A DNA stretch of 64,000 bases from JACPIA01 sp964655995 (GCA_964655995.1 CAZZPK010000001.1:87406-151405), one strand, 5' to 3'. Shown: positions 31,890 to 41,002, counted from the stretch's first letter. Translations and numbers: made by a program. The notes: a model not told the origin generated them from the letters alone.

Positions 31890-32145
31890 AGCCGGCGTAG
31901 CTCAGTTGGTACCCGCCCGAACGTGCCGAGCCACGATCGGTACGGGCGGGGGGCACTGTTTTGCTTGCCCGTTCACAAATTTGCCGCTCTAGCTCAATTG
32001 GTAGAGCAACTGTTTTGTAAACAGTAGGTTGTCGGTTCGAGTCCGACGAGCGGCTCCATTTAGGCAAATTTGTGTCGGGTAAACAGCGGGTCGTGGGCTC
32101 CCAGCCCGACAAGACGTCAGTCTGGCGGGGAGTCCCTCCGCCGGC
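31890..32145 (+). tRNA. tRNA-Thr(TGT)-like gene interrupted in all three loops
   Basis: Removing three inserts leaves a 72-nt cloverleaf: acceptor GCCGGCG/CGCCGGC, D stem GCTC/GGGC, anticodon arm CTGT-TTTGTAA-ACAG (TGT), T stem GTGGG/CCCTC (one mismatch), T loop CTC-GAGT, T73. Insert 1 (31911-31949, D loop) is a 39-nt hairpin with 8-bp end pairing. Insert 2 (31963-32078, between anticodon bases 35 and 36) is 116 nt closed by a 16-bp interrupted stem and contains a complete tRNA-Thr(TGT). Insert 3 (32100-32128, T loop) is a 29-nt hairpin. CCA is not encoded. It could be a pseudogene colonised by palindromes or a precursor with removable inserts; position 26 seems to be missing. Confidence 0.65.
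31982..32057 (+). tRNA. tRNA-Thr(TGT), intact, nested in the interrupted tRNA
   Basis: Acceptor GCCGCTC/GAGCGGC, D arm GCTC-AATTGGTA-GAGC, anticodon arm ACTGT-TTTGTAA-ACAGT (TGT), T arm GTCGG-TTCGAGT-CCGAC, T73 and encoded CCA (32055-32057). Its first three bases and 9 upstream bases form CACAAATTTGCC, which pairs with GGCAAATTTGTG 4 bp past the CCA, so the whole tRNA sits on a stem inside the outer tRNA's anticodon loop. Confidence 0.93.
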
Positions 32146-32151
32146 TCATTT

Positions 32152-33282
32152 TTACCTAATCTCGGCTCCAAATTGCGTTTTGGTTTCTTGTTCGACTTTG
32201 GTTTGGAGGGGGTCGATTTCGTCGGTAGTTAAAGTGTGCTCCGGGGAGCGGTAAATGATGCGGTAGGTGTAGCTTATTTTGTCGGCGCCAAATTTATCCG
32301 GATTTTCATATTTGTCGAGCAAAGTTACTTCCTCTACTAAGTCGCCGCCGATGTCGCGGATTAAATCAAAATAATTATTAGGCACAAAAGTGTTAGGGAC
32401 GACAAAGGAGATGTCGCGGGTAATGGCCGGATACTTGGATACCTCTTTAAATTTTTGTCCGAGCTTAAGCTGGCGCTTAACGCGCTCGTCGTCCGACCAC
32501 AGCAGGCGGATGTCGGGCAACTCCATGCTAATAATCGCCAAGCGCTCGAGGCCAAAGCCAAAGGCCCAGCCATGATAGCCGGTGAGGCCCATATTGGCCA
32601 AAACCGCTTTTTTAACCATGCCGCAGCCTAAAATCTCCACCCATTTGCCATTTACCTCCACCTCCACCTCAAGCGAGGGGTCGGTATAAGGGAAGGTGTC
32701 GGGGTTAAAACGATATTTTATCTCAGGACCGAAAATGCTTTTGATAATCTCCGATAAGACGTTTTTTAAATCTTCTATTGTCAGCGTCTGCTGACTATCG
32801 GGTACCAAATACCAGCCACCCATCTGGTGGAAGACGTTCATGTGCCGGCGATCAATCTCGTCTTTGCGATACACTTTGCCAAAGCAGAGTGTGCCGAGCG
32901 TCTCGCCTCGAGCGACGCGCTCTTTGATCGACTCGTTGTTTAAATAGTAATACCAAAAGACGGTGTCGTGAGTCCGCAAAATATTTTTATCATCAATGTA
33001 ATAAGTGTCGCTTTTGGAGCGAGCGGGATGGTCCGGGGCAAAGTTAAATAAGTCAAAACTTACCTCGGCCGGCACAATCTCCGGTATATCAATTACGTCA
33101 AAGTTGGCCAGAGCCGGCACGGCTTTAACACGCTTAACCATTTCCTCTAAAGGGCTGCCGGGAGTGCGCGAGAGGTCGGGCATGGCCAAGTAGCGCTCAA
33201 TGCGCCGGGCCTCGGTGTCGGTACGGGCGGCCAAATGGGCGCGCAAAGCAGCCTCCTCCTCGCGGTTGATCTTGATTTCCAT
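32152..33282 (-). CDS. pheS: Single-chain phenylalanyl-tRNA synthetase (PheS core plus FDX-ACB domain)
   Basis: A 376-residue class II synthetase. The catalytic core has SDTYYIDDKNILRTHDT, motif 2 around CFGKVYRKDEIDRRHMNVFH, and motif 3 GWAFGFGLERLAIISMELPD then IRLLWSDDERV. Residues ~280-376 (SKYPAITRDISFVVPNTF, DLIRDIGGDLVEEVTLLDKY, YRIIYRSPEHTLTTDEI) are an FDX-ACB anticodon-binding domain, which in ordinary bacteria ends the PheT β subunit. This core-plus-FDX-ACB arrangement is that of mitochondrial monomeric PheRS (FARS2). The N-terminal coiled coil of bacterial PheS is missing. No pheT is present in the window. Confidence 0.9.
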   Translation of the reverse strand: MEIKINREEEAALRAHLAARTDTEARRIERYLAMPDLSRTPGSPLEEMVKRVKAVPALANFDVIDIPEIVPAEVSFDLFNFAPDHPARSKSDTYYIDDKNILRTHDTVFWYYYLNNESIKERVARGETLGTLCFGKVYRKDEIDRRHMNVFHQMGGWYLVPDSQQTLTIEDLKNVLSEIIKSIFGPEIKYRFNPDTFPYTDPSLEVEVEVNGKWVEILGCGMVKKAVLANMGLTGYHGWAFGFGLERLAIISMELPDIRLLWSDDERVKRQLKLGQKFKEVSKYPAITRDISFVVPNTFVPNNYFDLIRDIGGDLVEEVTLLDKYENPDKFGADKISYTYRIIYRSPEHTLTTDEIDPLQTKVEQETKTQFGAEIR

Positions 33283-33340
33283 ACGATGTTTTAAATCCTA
33301 GCAAATTATCGTCCGATTTGCTATAATTGAGGTATAAAAT

Positions 33341-35386
33341 ATGGCTAAAACGGGCGCGTCCAAAGGCTCCTACGGAGCGGACGATATCCAGGTATTGGAG
33401 GGTTTGGAGCCGGTGCGCAAGCGCCCCGGCATGTATATTGGCTCGACCGGGCCGGAGGGTCTCCAGCATTTGCTGGTGGAGATTTTTGACAATTCGCGCG
33501 ACGAGGCGATGAATGGCTTTGCTGATGAGATCGAGGTGGCGCTCTTGCCCGGCAATGCCGTGCGTGTGGCCGACAACGGCCGCGGCATCCCGGTAGATGT
33601 CCATAAAAAGACCAAAGTCTCTACCCTTGAGACGGTGATGACGGTGCTCCACGCCGGCGGCAAATTTGAAAGCGAGGGTTACAAGATCTCCGGCGGTCTC
33701 CATGGCGTCGGCGCCTCGGTGGTCAACGCGCTCTCGAGCTGGCTTAAGGTAACGGTTCACCGCGACGGCGGTATCCACACTCAAGAGTATAAGCGCGGTA
33801 AAAAGGAGTATAACGTTAAAAAAGTCGGCTCGACCAAAGAGACGGGGACGATTATCACCTTTCAGCCGGATGACACCATTTTTTCCGAGACGGTTTATGA
33901 CTGGCCGCGCGTGGTGGCCAGCTTGCGCGGACAAGCTTATTTGGTTAAAAAGTTGCGCGTGCGCGTTATTGATGCGCGTAATTATGCCGGCAAAATCAAA
34001 GCCGATGACGTTTTTTACTTAAAGGAGCTTAATTTGCCGGTGCTCTCCCAGTCGTTTTACTTTGAGGGTGGACTGCTTTCGCTCATTAAGTTTTACAATC
34101 AAAAGCAAAAAACGATTCAAAAAGAGATTTTTTATGTCGAAAAGGAGGCAAACGGCATTATGGTCGAGGTGGCATTACAATACATCGACGACATTACCGC
34201 CAAAGAGATTAGCTTCACCAACAATACCAATACTCCCGAGGGCGGTACGCATTTAACCGGCTTCCGCACGGCGCTTACCCGCACACTCAACGACTACGCT
34301 CGTAAAAACAGTTTACTCAAAGACAATGATGAAAACTTTACCGGCGATGATGTCCGCGAGGGTATCACCGCGGTAGTCTCGGTTAAACTGCGCGATCCCC
34401 AATTTGAGGGTCAAACTAAAGCCAAGCTCGGCTCCGTCGAGGCGCGTGGGGCGGTGGAGACGGTGTTTGGCGAGGCCTTTACCTTTTTCTTAGAGGAACA
34501 CCCGGAGGATGCCCGGGCGATTATTGGTAAGGTAATTTTAGCCCTTAAGGCGCGCAAGGCGGCCAAAGCGGCTAAAGACAGCGTCTTGCGCAAGGGGGCG
34601 CTCGAGGGTATGACGTTGCCGGGTAAGCTTGCCGACTGTCAAACGCGCAACATGGAGGAGGCGGAGCTTTTTATTGTGGAGGGAGACTCGGCCGGCGGCT
34701 CCAGCAAGCAGGGCCGCGATCGCCGGACGCAAGCGGTATTGCCGCTCAAAGGCAAAATTTTAAACGTCGAGAAGGCGCGTCTCGACAAAATGCTCGACTC
34801 TAAAGAAGTTAAGTCATTAGTGATTGCGCTCGGTACGGCCATTGGCGACGTGTTTGATATTTCCAAATTGCGTTACGGCAAAATTATTATCGCCACCGAT
34901 GCCGACGTGGACGGCGCTCACATCCGCACTCTTTTATTAACTCTTTTTTACCGCTATTACCGGCCACTTATCGACAGTGCGCACATTTACATTGCCCAGC
35001 CGCCGCTTTATAAAATCAAAAAAGGCAAAGACATTCGCTACGCTTACAGTGATGTTGAGAAAGACAATGTGGTTAAAGAACTGGGCGGCGAGGTGGCTAC
35101 CGGCGAGGAGGCTTTGGCCGGCAGTGAGGAGGAGGGCGAGGAGGCCGAAGTAAAAACCAAAAAGACCGCTAAAATCGCCATCCAACGTTACAAAGGTCTC
35201 GGTGAGATGAATCCGGAGGAGCTCTGGGAGACCACGATGGACCCGGCGCGGCGGATCTTAAAACAAGTAACCATCGAGGAGGCGGCCGAGGCCGACAAAA
35301 CCTTCGACATCTTAATGGGTAACGAGGTTGAGCCTAGAAGAATATTTATTCAGACCCACGCCAAAATGGCTAATTTGGATATTTAA
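33341..35386 (+). CDS. gyrB: DNA gyrase subunit B
   Basis: A 681-residue type IIA topoisomerase ATPase subunit. GHKL domain: LEPVRKRPGMYIGSTGPEGL, EIFDNSRDEAMNG, ADNGRGIPVD, SGGLHGVGASVVNALS. TOPRIM: EAELFIVEGDSAGGSSKQGR, PLKGKILNVEKA, ATDADVDGAHIRTLLLTLFY. C-terminus: QRYKGLGEMNPEELWETTMD. An acidic ~30-residue insert (EEALAGSEEEGEEAEV) precedes QRYKG. gyrA is not in the window, and ParE cannot be fully excluded. TATAAT ends 13 nt before the ATG. Confidence 0.92.
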   Translation: MAKTGASKGSYGADDIQVLEGLEPVRKRPGMYIGSTGPEGLQHLLVEIFDNSRDEAMNGFADEIEVALLPGNAVRVADNGRGIPVDVHKKTKVSTLETVMTVLHAGGKFESEGYKISGGLHGVGASVVNALSSWLKVTVHRDGGIHTQEYKRGKKEYNVKKVGSTKETGTIITFQPDDTIFSETVYDWPRVVASLRGQAYLVKKLRVRVIDARNYAGKIKADDVFYLKELNLPVLSQSFYFEGGLLSLIKFYNQKQKTIQKEIFYVEKEANGIMVEVALQYIDDITAKEISFTNNTNTPEGGTHLTGFRTALTRTLNDYARKNSLLKDNDENFTGDDVREGITAVVSVKLRDPQFEGQTKAKLGSVEARGAVETVFGEAFTFFLEEHPEDARAIIGKVILALKARKAAKAAKDSVLRKGALEGMTLPGKLADCQTRNMEEAELFIVEGDSAGGSSKQGRDRRTQAVLPLKGKILNVEKARLDKMLDSKEVKSLVIALGTAIGDVFDISKLRYGKIIIATDADVDGAHIRTLLLTLFYRYYRPLIDSAHIYIAQPPLYKIKKGKDIRYAYSDVEKDNVVKELGGEVATGEEALAGSEEEGEEAEVKTKKTAKIAIQRYKGLGEMNPEELWETTMDPARRILKQVTIEEAAEADKTFDILMGNEVEPRRIFIQTHAKMANLDI

Positions 35387-35955
35387 AACAATTTAAAGTG
35401 CAGTTTTAGTTTGGCCTCGTTGGTGGGGTGGAGGAGCTCGGCGTAATTAACGTAGGGTCGGAGCTCAAAAAATTCGATCACAAATTCGACTTCTTTTTGG
35501 CAGGGGTAGGGGTGAATAAAGGCCGACTTTTGCCACTCGTAAAATCCCAGCCCCTTTAATTTTTGCCGCAGAGCGTCACGCGCCTTGTTTTTACTATTAG
35601 GGATATCGTAAATCACCAACCGCCACTTCTTGTCCCAGCGCCAGGGCTTGGTAATTTTTATTTTATCCAAATCAAAAGAGTGGACGATTTTTTCTCCAGC
35701 TTTAGTAAGGGTGATGGTAATAGTGCCATCCTTGTGTTCCTGGTAATTGATTAGTTTTTGATTATGCAAAGAGTGTATGGATCGGTATAATTCTGCTTTA
35801 TTAATATCACGCCAAGCCTTAATACTCTCCTTAATGATTAAATAAAATCGACCAGGAGAGCGGGTAAGGGATAAAGTCACCCCGCTTGCAACCAATAACA
35901 AGATCTTCTTTCTCGTTCCATCTCTCAGAAAAATCTTTTTATTCTCCAATGTCAT
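35383..35955 (-). CDS. Second PaaX-like regulator with Cas2-like domain
   Basis: About 190 residues from ATG 35955 (MTLENKKIFLRD). A minus-strand TATAAT (35970-35965) lies 9 nt before it and overlaps the codons after the alternative ATG at 35973, so the inner start is favoured. Layout equals that of the protein at 191-736: a hydrophobic segment (KKILLLVASGVTLSLT), a winged-helix region (ELYRSIHSLHNQKLINY, then LTKAGEKIV) and a Cas2-like half (KWRLVIYDIPNSKNKARDAL, LKGLGFYEWQKSAFIHPYPC). Its stop codon shares TTAA with the gyrB stop. The 36-bp palindrome is not found here. Confidence 0.75.
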   Translation of the reverse strand: MTLENKKIFLRDGTRKKILLLVASGVTLSLTRSPGRFYLIIKESIKAWRDINKAELYRSIHSLHNQKLINYQEHKDGTITITLTKAGEKIVHSFDLDKIKITKPWRWDKKWRLVIYDIPNSKNKARDALRQKLKGLGFYEWQKSAFIHPYPCQKEVEFVIEFFELRPYVNYAELLHPTNEAKLKLHFKLF

Positions 35956-36037
35956 ATCAATACTATTATACATTAAAAACGTATATGCGGAGATAATGCA
36001 CCTATGAATGAAGAATGGATAGTGAGATATTGAGAAA

Positions 36038-37771
36038 TTATACTCGGTTTTTGATCTCAGTTGTTAGTTTGGTGAGGAGGTCGGGGAGGGAGAGCTCGGT
36101 TTTGGCGCCGGAGCGGGACTCAAGCGGGAGGAGGCCGGAGTCGCGCTCTTTGTCACCGACGACAATAAAGTACGGATATTTTTTAGTTTTAACTTCGCGA
36201 ATGCGCTTGCTTAGAGTGTCGTCGGCGGCCAGCAATTCGGCCCGGATACCCTCCCCTTTTAATTTTTGCAAAACTTCATTAGCGTAACCCTCATGCTCGG
36301 CCGCCACCGGCACAATGGCCACTTGGGCCGGCGAGAGCCAGAGGGGGAATTGTCCGGCTAAATGCTCAATCAGTATCGCTAAAAAGCGCTCAATCGAGCC
36401 CATAATCGCGGCGTGGATCATTACGATGCGTTCTTTTTTGCCATCCTCATTAGTACAGGTAAGATCAAAACGCTCCGGCATATTCATGTCGAGTTGGATG
36501 GTGGCGACTTGCCAGGTGCGTCCGAGCGAGTCCGAGCTCATAAAATCAATTTTTGGTCCATAAAATGCCGCTTCACCGATCGCTTCTGGAGCGGTAAAAC
36601 CTTTTTCGGTCACCAATTCTCTTAACTCTTGCTCCGATTTTTGCCAAGTCTCGGCACTACCTAAATATGATTCCATTTTGGCCGGATCATGGAGGGAGAG
36701 GCGAGGAGATAATTTGAAACCAAAGGCGCCGTAAAACTCTATAATAATATCCCAGATTTTTGCCATCTCATCTTTAACTTGAGCCTGGCGGCAAAACACA
36801 TGAGCATCGTCTTGAGTAATAGCTCGGACGCGAGTTAAGCCACCGAGCTCGCCCGACTGCTCATCGCGGTAAACTTTAGTAGTAGTGGCGTAACGCTGAG
36901 GCAGTTCGCGGTAACTCCAACCTTTGCGATTGTAAATTTGAGTATGGTGGGGACAATTCATCGGCTTAAGCACAAACAGGTGTCCCTCCCGGGTGTTTAT
37001 TTTAAACAACTCGTCCTTAAATTTATCCCAGTGGCCACTCGTCTCATACAAATCTTTTTTAGCTAAGTGGGGGATATCCACGCGCTCATAGCCGCGCATT
37101 GAGCGCAGTGACCAGACAAAGCCGTCAAGTAGATCGCGGAGCAAAGTGCCGGTCGGAGTCCACAGTGGTAAGCCTCCACCAACCAAGTCGGAGAAGGTAA
37201 ACAAATCCAGCTCTTTGCCCAATTTGCGGTGATCTCGTTTTTCGGCCTCTTCTCTCATTGCTAAATAATCAGCCAGTTCTTTTTGGGAGCCAAAAGCCAA
37301 GCCGTAAATGCGGGTGAGCATTTTGTTTTTCTCATTGCCGCGCCAGTAGGCGCCGGCTACCCGCTCGAGTTTAAAACTCTCTACATCGATTTTACTTAAG
37401 TCCTCACTGTGGCCACCGCGGCACAGATCGGTAAATCCGCCGCTGGTGTATAAAGTAATTGGTTCACCCTTGGCCGCTATCTCCTCAATCAATTCTATTT
37501 TGTAGGGATTATCGGCAAACAATTTTTTAGCCTCGTCAGCACTTACCTCTTTACCGCTAAACTCCGTCCAAGTGGGGAGGAGCTCGCGCATTTTAGCCTC
37601 GAGCTTAGCGAGGTCCGGCTCTTTTAAATTATCAAAGTCATAGTAAAAGCCGGTATCAATGGCCGGGCCGATACTAGGTAGCGCCTCGGGGTAAAGCTCC
37701 TTTACCGCCGCGGCCAAGAGATGGGCGAGCGAGTGGCGCTGTTTGGTTAAATTGTCGTCCATAAAAGTCAT
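36038..37771 (-). CDS. thrS: Threonyl-tRNA synthetase lacking the TGS domain
   Basis: A 577-residue class II synthetase. It begins at the editing-domain region (QRHSLAHLLAAAVKELYPEA) with HxxxH-type motifs, so the N-terminal TGS domain of E. coli ThrRS (642 residues) is absent. The catalytic core has GLPLWTPTGTLLRDLL, LFVLKPMNCPHHTQIYNRKG (motif 2/zinc region), and motif 3 IHAAIMGSIERFLAILIEH. A C-terminal anticodon-binding domain follows (QVAIVPVAAEHEGYANEVLQ). ATG 37771 or the ATG three codons later is equally plausible. It lies 4 bp after the dnaE stop, so the two are co-transcribed. Confidence 0.94.
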   Translation of the reverse strand: MTFMDDNLTKQRHSLAHLLAAAVKELYPEALPSIGPAIDTGFYYDFDNLKEPDLAKLEAKMRELLPTWTEFSGKEVSADEAKKLFADNPYKIELIEEIAAKGEPITLYTSGGFTDLCRGGHSEDLSKIDVESFKLERVAGAYWRGNEKNKMLTRIYGLAFGSQKELADYLAMREEAEKRDHRKLGKELDLFTFSDLVGGGLPLWTPTGTLLRDLLDGFVWSLRSMRGYERVDIPHLAKKDLYETSGHWDKFKDELFKINTREGHLFVLKPMNCPHHTQIYNRKGWSYRELPQRYATTTKVYRDEQSGELGGLTRVRAITQDDAHVFCRQAQVKDEMAKIWDIIIEFYGAFGFKLSPRLSLHDPAKMESYLGSAETWQKSEQELRELVTEKGFTAPEAIGEAAFYGPKIDFMSSDSLGRTWQVATIQLDMNMPERFDLTCTNEDGKKERIVMIHAAIMGSIERFLAILIEHLAGQFPLWLSPAQVAIVPVAAEHEGYANEVLQKLKGEGIRAELLAADDTLSKRIREVKTKKYPYFIVVGDKERDSGLLPLESRSGAKTELSLPDLLTKLTTEIKNRV

Positions 37772-37775
37772 TCTA

Positions 37776-40700
37776 TCAGAGCGCCTTCATTTGGTCGACT
37801 ACGATCGATGGCTCGCCATTGCGGTAGGACATCCGGCCTTTGATCGCCACACATTGGTCGGCCGCGCAAACGGCCCGATTCTCGGCCAAGATTTTACTAA
37901 ACACCACCAGCTCAATACTGTCGGTGTAGTCGGTGAGGCGGACAAAAGCCATCTTATCCCCTTTTTTGGTTAAAATTTCTTTCACCTCTTCTATTAGGCC
38001 TCCCGCGACCACCATGGCGCCATCCTTTTCCCCTTTGGCTTTTTTAATCGTGTTTTGATTGTCGGCAAACTTGTCCTTAAAGCGGTCAAGCGGGTGGCCG
38101 CTAACGTAAAGGCCCAGCAACTCCTTCTCCCAAGCCAGCCGCTCGGCATCGCTGACCTCCAAGGTGGAGAGAAAACGAAGCGTCGGCACCGTGCTCGAGT
38201 CGCTCATTGCGCCAAAGAGCGATCCTTGATTTGCCGCGCCCTGGCTTTGCTCGCGGTGATACGAGAGCGCCGCATCCAAATTGGCAAGCAGCGTGCCGCG
38301 CGACTCGCCCAAGCTGTCCAAGGCGCCGGCCTTAACCAGGGACTCGAGCGACTTTTTATTTAAATTTTTATGGTTGACCCGATCCAAAAAGTTTTGATAC
38401 GAGGTATAAGGGCCGCGCGCTTTGCGCTCCTCGACAATAAACTTGGCGATCTCCTCGCCTAAGTTTTTAATCGAGTACAGGCCGAAGCGGATTTTATCTT
38501 TTTCCCCGCCTTTGCCTTTGATCGCGGCAAAAGGGCCAAAGCTCTCATTGACATCCGGCGGCAAGACGGGGATATCCATCCGCTTGCACTCGTGGATCAT
38601 AATAGCCACCGTCTCAATGTCGCCCGACTCAGCCGAGAGCACGGCCGTCATATACTCGGCGGGGTAATTAGCCTTCATATACGCGGTTTGGTAGGCCACG
38701 CGACCGTAGGAGACAGAGTGCGCCTTATTAAAACCGTAGGCGGCAAACGGCTCGATCCAGGCCCAAATCTCGGTGGCCTTTTTCTCGCCCCACTTACTCG
38801 TCTCGATACAGCCCTTGATAAACTTTTCCTTTTGGGCGGCCATTTCCTCGGGGATTTTTTTGCCTACCGCTTTGCGGAATTTGTCCACCTCGCCCCAGGT
38901 GTAGCCGGCCAAATTGTGGGCCATTAACAGCAGGTCGTCTTGATAAACGAGCACGCCGTAAGTGGGCGCCAAAATCTGCTCCAAGGCCGGATCGGGATAG
39001 CTGATCAATTTGGGATTGTATTTGCGGGCGATGTAGTCGGGGATAAATTGCATCGGTCCGGGGCGGTAAAGCGCGACCATGGCATTGATGTCGTTGATGC
39101 TGGTAGGTTTGAGCTCTTTGAGCCAGCGCGTCATCCCCGCGCCGTTAAGTTGAAAGAGTCCCTCCGTCTCGCCGCGGGCGAGCATGGCGAAAGTTTTTTT
39201 GTCATCGAGCGGTATGGTGTCGATATCGATAATCTGGCCGGTGGTTTTTTTAACCAAACGCACGGCGTCGGCCAAGATCGCCAAGTTGCGCAAGCCTAAA
39301 AAGTCAAATTTGGTTAAGCCCACACCATCCTCGCCCACCGAGTACATGTCGTACTGGGTGATGATATTTTTGCCTTTAGGGTCGTACTGGAGCGGAGTAT
39401 AGTCGGTTAAATCGCTTGGAGCGATCACGACGCCGGCGGCATGGACCGAGATGTGGCGGGCACTGCCCTCGATTTTTTTAGCCATCTCGATAATCTGTTT
39501 GACGGTCGCGTCTTTGGCGTAAAGTTCCTTTAGCTCCGGCTCGCTCTCGAGCGCGCGCTCAATCGTCATTGGGAAGCCCTGCGAGCCGAGCGGGATCAAG
39601 CGAGAGATTTTGTCGCCGAGCTCGTAAGGGTGGCCCAGAGCGCGCGCTACGTCGCGCACCGAGCCGCGGGCCATCATGGTGCCAAAAGTTCCAATCTGGG
39701 CTACCTTATCGGCGCCGTATTTGTGTTTGGCGTACTCAATAATCTCGTCGCGACGATTATCGGCAAAGTCCATGTCGATATCGGGCGCCGATGGCCGCTC
39801 CGGATTTAAAAAGCGCTCAAAGGGGATGTTGTAAGCCAGCGGATCGATTTTGGTAATATCCAAAACATAGGTGGTTAAGGAACCGGCTACCGAGCCGCGG
39901 ATGGCGTAATAAATGCCAAGCTCACGCGCCCGGCGGATCAAGTCCTCCACCGCAAGGAAGTAGGTGGCATAACCCTTCATTTTAATAATATCGAGCTCGT
40001 AATTGAGGCGGGCTATGGCTTTGGGATCCTCGGCCAAGCCGCGCCGGGCCAAGCCGGCCTGGGCCAACTGAGCGAGTAGTGAGTCCGCCGTCTGGCCCGC
40101 CGGGATCGGGAAGTTGGGGAAGACAAATTTGCCAATCGTTAAATCAACATTGCAGCGCTCAGCGATTTTTAAAGTATTTTCCACTGCGTCGGGCGTGTCT
40201 TTAAAATACTCGCGGGCCGTCTCGGGAGAGATAAACGAGAAATCCTCATCTTTATTACTAAAGCGCTTGTTTTCATCAAAGCTTTGCGTTTGGATGGCGA
40301 CTAAAGTGTCGTGAGCGTCGGCATCGTCGGGATGCAAATAATGCGAGTCGTAAGTGGCCACGAGCGGGATATTTAACTCCCGAGCCAGCTTAATGGTGGC
40401 CTCCTTCAGCTCCAGTTGCCGCTCGAGCTTAGGGTGATGCATAATCTCCAAGTAGTAATTGTCGGCGCCAAAAATCTCTTGATGCTCGCGGCTGACCAAT
40501 TTAGCCTGCTCCAAATTGCGGGCCCACAATGCCTTAGACAGCTCGCTGCCCATACAGCCGGATAGGCAAATCAAACCCTCGCTATGCTTTTTAAGCAGCT
40601 CCTTGTCCATGCGTGGTTTGTAGTAGTAGCCCTCCAAGTGCGCGGCGGTAACGAGCTTAAGTAGGTTGCGATAACCGGTCAGATCTTTGGCCAGCAAGGT

Positions 40701-40964
40701 TAAGTGATAGCGTTTAGAGTCGATACCCGGCTCTTTATCAAAACGAGTACGCGTGGCGATGTAGGCCTCCACGCCGATAATCGGCTTAATGCCGGCTTTG
40801 GCGCAAGTTTTGTAAAACTCAATGGCGCCGTACATGGTGCCGTGGTCGGTGAGAGCAAGCGCCGGCATCCCAAACTCTTTAGCCCGAGCCACCAAATCAT
40901 CCAGTTTAGAGAGACCATCCAAAAGCGAGTAGTGGCTGTGGGTGTGGAGATGCACAAATGACAT
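37776..40964 (-). CDS. dnaE: DNA polymerase III subunit alpha
   Basis: A 1062-residue replicative polymerase (DnaE type). The N-terminal PHP domain begins FVHLHTHSHYSLLDG. The palm has the catalytic APDIDMDFADNRRDEIIEYA (~residues 394-413), and PGPMQFIPDYIARK, GILVYQDQ-like GVLVYQDDLLLMAHNLAGYT and FNKAHSVSYGRVAYQTAYMK follow. The tail has an OB fold (KMAFVRLTDYTDSIELVVFS) and ends soon after, about 100 residues shorter than E. coli, consistent with a reduced tau-binding tail. The stop is TGA followed at once by an in-frame TAG. Confidence 0.95.
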   Translation of the reverse strand: MSFVHLHTHSHYSLLDGLSKLDDLVARAKEFGMPALALTDHGTMYGAIEFYKTCAKAGIKPIIGVEAYIATRTRFDKEPGIDSKRYHLTLLAKDLTGYRNLLKLVTAAHLEGYYYKPRMDKELLKKHSEGLICLSGCMGSELSKALWARNLEQAKLVSREHQEIFGADNYYLEIMHHPKLERQLELKEATIKLARELNIPLVATYDSHYLHPDDADAHDTLVAIQTQSFDENKRFSNKDEDFSFISPETAREYFKDTPDAVENTLKIAERCNVDLTIGKFVFPNFPIPAGQTADSLLAQLAQAGLARRGLAEDPKAIARLNYELDIIKMKGYATYFLAVEDLIRRARELGIYYAIRGSVAGSLTTYVLDITKIDPLAYNIPFERFLNPERPSAPDIDMDFADNRRDEIIEYAKHKYGADKVAQIGTFGTMMARGSVRDVARALGHPYELGDKISRLIPLGSQGFPMTIERALESEPELKELYAKDATVKQIIEMAKKIEGSARHISVHAAGVVIAPSDLTDYTPLQYDPKGKNIITQYDMYSVGEDGVGLTKFDFLGLRNLAILADAVRLVKKTTGQIIDIDTIPLDDKKTFAMLARGETEGLFQLNGAGMTRWLKELKPTSINDINAMVALYRPGPMQFIPDYIARKYNPKLISYPDPALEQILAPTYGVLVYQDDLLLMAHNLAGYTWGEVDKFRKAVGKKIPEEMAAQKEKFIKGCIETSKWGEKKATEIWAWIEPFAAYGFNKAHSVSYGRVAYQTAYMKANYPAEYMTAVLSAESGDIETVAIMIHECKRMDIPVLPPDVNESFGPFAAIKGKGGEKDKIRFGLYSIKNLGEEIAKFIVEERKARGPYTSYQNFLDRVNHKNLNKKSLESLVKAGALDSLGESRGTLLANLDAALSYHREQSQGAANQGSLFGAMSDSSTVPTLRFLSTLEVSDAERLAWEKELLGLYVSGHPLDRFKDKFADNQNTIKKAKGEKDGAMVVAGGLIEEVKEILTKKGDKMAFVRLTDYTDSIELVVFSKILAENRAVCAADQCVAIKGRMSYRNGEPSIVVDQMKAL

Positions 40965-41002
40965 AGCAAGATTATAGCAAAATTTAGTTTAAGCTAAATT
41001 AT

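Noticed and set aside
31890..32145. Group I intron in the tRNA-Thr anticodon loop
   Set aside because: The insert is 116 nt, lacks P/Q/R/S core elements, and most of it is a complete tRNA.
31837..32171. Minus-strand ORFs across the tRNA-Thr locus
   Set aside because: They are antisense readings of tRNA genes; phrases such as SSDSNRQPTVYKTVALPIEL are typical of antisense tRNA translation.
37776..37778. UGA recoding (Gly), as in Gracilibacteria/SR1
   Set aside because: TGA ends dnaE and dnaG at expected C-termini and an SPF-type RF2 is encoded.
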